Shown here one piece after another: positions 7,487 to 10,321 of a DNA stretch of 10,321 nt. The stretch spans positions 1-10,321 of the forward strand of contig CAQUWW010000105.1 in assembly GCA_948896875.1 (NCBI GenBank), in the 5' to 3' direction. This DNA is from an uncultured Acetatifactor sp. (GTDB taxonomy: Bacteria; Bacillota; Clostridia; Lachnospirales; Lachnospiraceae). The first letter of the stretch is position 1; each line of letters opens with the position of its first letter. Under the pieces are notes generated by a model, which was not told where the DNA came from, ran no database searches, and saw nothing but the letters and a program-made list of their open reading frames with translations. The position numbers and the translations under genes are program-made.

Positions 7487-9154
7487 ATGCTCAGGATAAA
7501 TCAGGTAAAAGTACGGACAGGACATTCGAAATTGGATTTACAGAAACAGGCTGCCGGGATTCTGCACGTTTCCGAACAGGATATTACGGAGTTGAAAATT
7601 GTCCGCCAATCTATTGACGCCAGAAAGAAACCGGAAATTTATTATATTTATACATTGGATGCGGCAGTCCGGAGGGAAGACAAAGTGCTGCGGAGATTTC
7701 AGGGTAAGGAGAGTCGGGTATGCAGAGCGCCGGAGAATTCCTGCTATTTTCCGGATAAGGCCCTACAGGTTCCGGTCTGTCCTCCTGTGATCGTTGGAAT
7801 GGGACCCGCCGGGTTGTTCTGCGGGTATTTTCTGGCGCTGTACGGGTATTGTCCTGTGATTCTGGAACGGGGAAAATGTGTGGAGGAGCGACAGAAGGAT
7901 GTGGAGGAATTTTGGGCGGGCGGGCCTTTGAATCCGGCCTCCAATGTACAGTTTGGGGAAGGCGGCGCGGGAACTTTCTCCGATGGTAAGCTGAACACGC
8001 TGGTAAAGGACAAAGACGGACGGAATCGGGCGGTGCTGGAAACCTTTGTGAAGTTTGGAGCGAAGGAAAGCATTCTCTACGAGGCAAAGCCTCACATCGG
8101 TACGGACATACTTTGCAGAGTGGTGAAGGCCATGCGGGAGGAAATCATTCGTCTGGGCGGACGGGTATGCTTTGAAAGTCAGGTGACAGATATCTGTCTG
8201 GAACAGGGACAGGTGAAGGGCGTAATTCTTGGCGGCGGAGAAAGGATAGCCTGCGAACAGCTGGTTCTGGCCATTGGTCACAGTGCAAGAGATACGTTTG
8301 CCATGCTTCATGAAAGAAAGGTGCCTATGGAGGCGAAAGCTTTTGCCGTGGGCCTGCGGGTGGAGCATCCGCAGAGTATGATTAATGAGAGTCAGTATGG
8401 GATGTCAGATCCCGGGATTCTGGGGGCGGCGCCCTATAAGGTAGCCGCAAAGTCCAAAAGTGGCAGAGGAGTGTATTCTTTCTGCATGTGTCCCGGAGGA
8501 TATGTGGTGAATGCTTCTTCCGAGGAGGGGCGCACGGCGGTAAACGGTATGAGCTACAGCGGTCGGAATGGAAAAAATGCCAACAGCGCTATTATCGTAA
8601 CGGTAACGCCGGAAGACTTTGGAGGAGAAGGCCCCCTGGCAGGGATTGCTTTTCAGAGAAAGCTGGAGGAAAAAGCCTATGTACTGGGAGAAGGAAAAAT
8701 TCCGGTACAGAGGTACGGAGAGTACAAACGATCTGTGGAACGGCAGGGGGTGGAAAAAGGAACAATCGGAGAAGTGCCGCCGGCCGAAGCGGCTCGGAAA
8801 CAAAAGGAGGAATATGGTGCTGACAGGATGGAACCTCAGTGCAAAGGAGGATACCTATGGGCCAATGTGAGTGCAATTCTGCCGGAAGACTGTAACCAGG
8901 CCATTGTGGAGGGGATGGAGATATTCGGCAGACAGATTGCAGGATTTGACAGACCGGATGTCTGCCTGTCCGGAGTGGAAAGCAGGACTTCCTCCCCGGT
9001 AAGAATTCTGCGGGACAATTCCCTGCAGTCACCGTTCAGAGGACTTTATCCCTGTGGAGAGGGCGCAGGGTATGCGGGAGGAATTGTATCCGCCGCCATG
9101 GACGGGATACGGGTTGCGGAGGCTGTTGCGAAAGGAATGGGACAATATTTATGA
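7487..9154 (+). CDS. COG2509-family FAD-dependent dehydrogenase
   Basis: This 555-residue flavoprotein matches the large 'NAD(FAD)-utilizing dehydrogenase' family (COG2509), whose substrate is unknown. It has a small N-terminal domain (residues 1-85) typical of this group. The FAD-binding motif VIVGMGPAGLFCG lies at about 101-113, with ILERGK at 125-130. The family block NVQFGEGGAGTFSDGKLNT is at about 153-171. Near the C-terminus, YPCGEGAGYAGGIVSAAMDGIRVAEAV closes the FAD site. No membrane segment is seen, so it is cytoplasmic. The start has AGAGGGA near 7471 as a ribosome site. Its stop overlaps the start of the DUF896 gene by 4 bases (ATGA), so the two are probably coupled. Confidence 0.92.
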   Translation: MLRINQVKVRTGHSKLDLQKQAAGILHVSEQDITELKIVRQSIDARKKPEIYYIYTLDAAVRREDKVLRRFQGKESRVCRAPENSCYFPDKALQVPVCPPVIVGMGPAGLFCGYFLALYGYCPVILERGKCVEERQKDVEEFWAGGPLNPASNVQFGEGGAGTFSDGKLNTLVKDKDGRNRAVLETFVKFGAKESILYEAKPHIGTDILCRVVKAMREEIIRLGGRVCFESQVTDICLEQGQVKGVILGGGERIACEQLVLAIGHSARDTFAMLHERKVPMEAKAFAVGLRVEHPQSMINESQYGMSDPGILGAAPYKVAAKSKSGRGVYSFCMCPGGYVVNASSEEGRTAVNGMSYSGRNGKNANSAIIVTVTPEDFGGEGPLAGIAFQRKLEEKAYVLGEGKIPVQRYGEYKRSVERQGVEKGTIGEVPPAEAARKQKEEYGADRMEPQCKGGYLWANVSAILPEDCNQAIVEGMEIFGRQIAGFDRPDVCLSGVESRTSSPVRILRDNSLQSPFRGLYPCGEGAGYAGGIVSAAMDGIRVAEAVAKGMGQYL

Positions 9155-9378
9155 ATATGGAAGAAAGAATTGCACGGATTAACGAATTGTATCACAAATC
9201 TAAAAAAGAGGGCCTCAGCGAGGAAGAAAAAGAGGAACAGGCTATTTTGCGGAAGGAATATGTGGCCAGCATCAGGGCGAATCTGAGAGGTCAGCTGAAC
9301 AATATTACCATTGAACATCCTGATGGGACCAGGGAGAATCTCGGTGAAAAGTATGGAAAAAGAAATCAGGGGTACTAA
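9151..9378 (+). CDS. DUF896 (YnzC/UPF0291) small protein
   Basis: This 75-residue hydrophilic, helical protein matches the DUF896 family (YnzC in Bacillus). Its signature is ERIARINELYHKSKKEGLSEEEKEEQAILRKEYVASIR: two helices joined by a turn, forming a helical hairpin. The C-terminal part (VTIEHPDG-like, here ITIEHPDGTRENLG) is also typical. No biochemical role is established. The start is ATG 9151, overlapping the COG2509 stop; ATG 9157 in frame is an alternative start. The last 26 bases overlap the start of the cyclo-ligase gene. It is complete and of usual length (about 70-80). Confidence 0.9.
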   Translation: MNMEERIARINELYHKSKKEGLSEEEKEEQAILRKEYVASIRANLRGQLNNITIEHPDGTRENLGEKYGKRNQGY

Positions 9379-9937
9379 AGGGGAAATCAGGAAAAGAATT
9401 CTGATGCTCAGAGATTATTTAAGCGACGAGGAGCGGGATAGGGCCGCTGTCCTTCTGACGGAGAAACTGTTGGGGCACCAGTGGTTTTATGGTTCGGAAA
9501 TTTTCCTGGGCTTTGTCAGCTATGGGAGTGAAATCAATACCCGGGAAATTCTGCTGGAGGCATTGAAGGCAGGGAAGAGAGTCTATGTTCCGAAAGTGAT
9601 TCCGGGAAAGGAATATCCTGAGATGTGTTTTTACCGGATCACCGGGATGGAAGAATTGGAGGAAGGATATAGGGGAATACCGGAGCCTTCGGGGCGATCA
9701 GAAAGATATGTCTATGCCGAAGCGATGTCCGGCTCTACGCTGATGCTCATGCCGGGTGTTGCTTTTGATGTTCGGCGGAACAGAATCGGATATGGAAAAG
9801 GATTTTATGACAGATTTCTGGAGGACAAGCCCGGATTGCAGCTGCGTACCATAGCCGTCGGGTATCATTGCCAGATGGTGGAGGAGCTGCCGGCGGAGGA
9901 CAGAGACATAAAGCCCTGCCAGGTGATCTGTGTGTGA
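9353..9937 (+). CDS. 5-formyltetrahydrofolate cyclo-ligase
   Basis: This 194-residue enzyme converts 5-formyltetrahydrofolate with ATP to 5,10-methenyltetrahydrofolate in the cytoplasm, returning stored folate to the one-carbon pool. Early basic residues (KGEIRKRIL, about 9-17) match the ATP-phosphate contact of the family. FVSYGSEINTREIL lies at 54-67. The key folate/ATP block, MPGVAFD then NRIGYGKGFYDRFL, spans 133-156; RRN replaces the usual residues before the Arg. I placed the start at ATG 9353 because GGTGA at 9343-9347 is five bases before it and the family begins there. An in-frame ATG at 9311 gives an extra 14 residues with no family match. It overlaps the DUF896 gene by 26 bases. 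The stop codon is inside the left direct repeat of a palindromic element. Confidence 0.93.
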   Translation: MEKEIRGTKGEIRKRILMLRDYLSDEERDRAAVLLTEKLLGHQWFYGSEIFLGFVSYGSEINTREILLEALKAGKRVYVPKVIPGKEYPEMCFYRITGMEELEEGYRGIPEPSGRSERYVYAEAMSGSTLMLMPGVAFDVRRNRIGYGKGFYDRFLEDKPGLQLRTIAVGYHCQMVEELPAEDRDIKPCQVICV

Positions 9938-9969
9938 GTAACAGTTCAGTGCCCTGTCTGAACTGTTAC
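9938..9969. mobile_element. 32-bp palindromic element, plus orientation, with near-perfect 8-bp direct repeats
   Basis: The arms are GTAACAGTTCAG and CTGAACTGTTAC, around the loop TGCCCTGT. It is the exact reverse complement of the copy at 6137-6168. The flanks are GTGTGTGA at 9930-9937 and GTATGTGA at 9970-9977, which differ at one base of eight. The left repeat contains the stop codon of the cyclo-ligase gene, so the element begins at the first base after that gene. A weak T-run (10001-10005) lies over 30 bases further on, too far to make this a normal terminator. Confidence 0.85.
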
Positions 9970-10010
9970 GTATGTGAGGAAGCTGTAAGAATATACCGCC
10001 TTTTTCAGAA

Positions 10011-10039
10011 TTGACTATCCCGAAGGATTGGATTATAAT
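10011..10039 (+). promoter_or_regulatory. Sigma-A promoter for feoA
   Basis: TTGACT at 10011-10016 (one base from TTGACA) and a perfect TATAAT at 10034-10039 are separated by exactly 17 bases, the optimal spacing. Transcription would start near 10046, about 38 bases before the feoA start codon. This suggests feoA begins its own unit rather than being read only from the upstream run. I see no clear Fur-like or DtxR-like operator over it by eye, but cannot exclude one. Confidence 0.8.
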
Positions 10040-10083
10040 ACAGTGTGACTTGATGAGAAAACAAACGAAAAGAGCTGATAAAA

Positions 10084-10321
10084 ATGACGCTTTACGAGGC
10101 ACAAAAGGGAAATCGGTATTGCATTGAAGGGCTTTATGTTGAACCGGCCATCACCCGTAGACTGCAGGCTCTGGGCCTGAATGACGGGACAGTTGTCCAT
10201 ATTCTGAACAGAAAAAAGCATGGCGCATTGATTGTTCAGGTGCGGGGTACTCGTCTTGCACTGGGAAAGCATATTTCTTCCAGCATCCAAATCAGTGATC
10301 TTGGTGCGGATCAGGAAGCAG
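10084..10321 (+). CDS. feoA: FeoA-domain protein, 3' end beyond the window
   Basis: The 79 visible residues match FeoA, a small cytoplasmic SH3-like protein that works with the FeoB GTPase in ferrous iron uptake. The typical pattern is seen: an N-terminal LYEAQKGNRYCIEGL, then RRLQALGLNDGTVVHIL (about 25-41), which corresponds to the RLxxLGLxxGxxV block, then a short hairpin (GALIVQVRGTRLALGKHI, about 48-65), matching the end of the FeoA fold. FeoA proteins are usually about 75 residues, so the frame may continue as a longer tail or a fusion to another domain beyond the window. The ribosome site is weak (AAGAG about eight to twelve bases upstream). A strong promoter lies 45 bases before it. 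feoB would be expected downstream. Confidence 0.85.
   Translation, partial: MTLYEAQKGNRYCIEGLYVEPAITRRLQALGLNDGTVVHILNRKKHGALIVQVRGTRLALGKHISSSIQISDLGADQEA

Noticed and set aside
7599..7790. Alternative-frame and minus-strand open frames across the flavoprotein genes and elsewhere
   Set aside because: They lie wholly inside well-supported genes, show no family features and have composition expected of shadows of real coding sequence.
9938..9969. Rho-independent terminator after the cyclo-ligase gene
   Set aside because: The hairpin is strong but is followed by GTATGTGA, not a T-run, and its exact twin lies inside what looks like a transcribed run at 6137.
6137..9969. CRISPR array or phage attachment sites from the repeated 32-mers
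   Set aside because: Only two exact copies, 3.8 kb apart and inverted, with ordinary genes between them and no integrase or cas gene.

Overview
The window reads as a piece of a spore-forming Clostridia chromosome, most likely Lachnospiraceae. It carries the sporulation genes yqfC and yqfD and a BofC-like protein, with YbeY, PhoH and a DUF896 (YnzC) protein, all of the Firmicutes type. Every gene I can support lies on the + strand, mostly with small gaps or overlaps. The assignment to family level is an inference from gene content, not a computed placement.

Layout. Positions 1-516 hold the 3' end of a pyrimidine-nucleoside phosphorylase gene (pdp) that looks broken by a small internal deletion with a frame change. 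Positions 517-622 have no gene but hold a decayed palindromic repeat and a possible promoter. Positions 623-5336 form a tight run: yqfC, yqfD, phoH, ybeY and a multi-spanning MOP/SpoVB-like flippase. A membrane-anchored BofC-like protein follows (5402-6124). A second run (6191-9937) encodes two unlike FAD proteins (HI0933/YhiN family and COG2509 family), a small DUF896 protein and 5-formyltetrahydrofolate cyclo-ligase; the last three overlap. After a 146-base gap with a clear sigma-A promoter, a FeoA gene begins and runs off the end.

The most interesting signal is not a gene. A 32-bp hairpin sequence (12-bp arms, 8-nt loop) occurs as two perfect copies in opposite orientation at 6137-6168 and 9938-9969, and as a diverged copy at 534-564. 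Each copy is bounded by its own short direct repeat: 8/8, 7/8 and 7 bases. The direct repeats differ from copy to copy, as target-site duplications do. Each copy sits 0 to 17 bases after a stop codon. This looks like a very small mobile palindromic element; no transposase is visible in the window.

How the genes fit together: yqfC/yqfD and the BofC-like gene point to sporulation, and the flippase may act in envelope or spore-wall assembly. phoH and ybeY serve RNA and ribosome maturation. The second run joins folate salvage (cyclo-ligase) with two flavoproteins whose substrates cannot be read from sequence. FeoA belongs to ferrous iron uptake and appears to start a new transcription unit.
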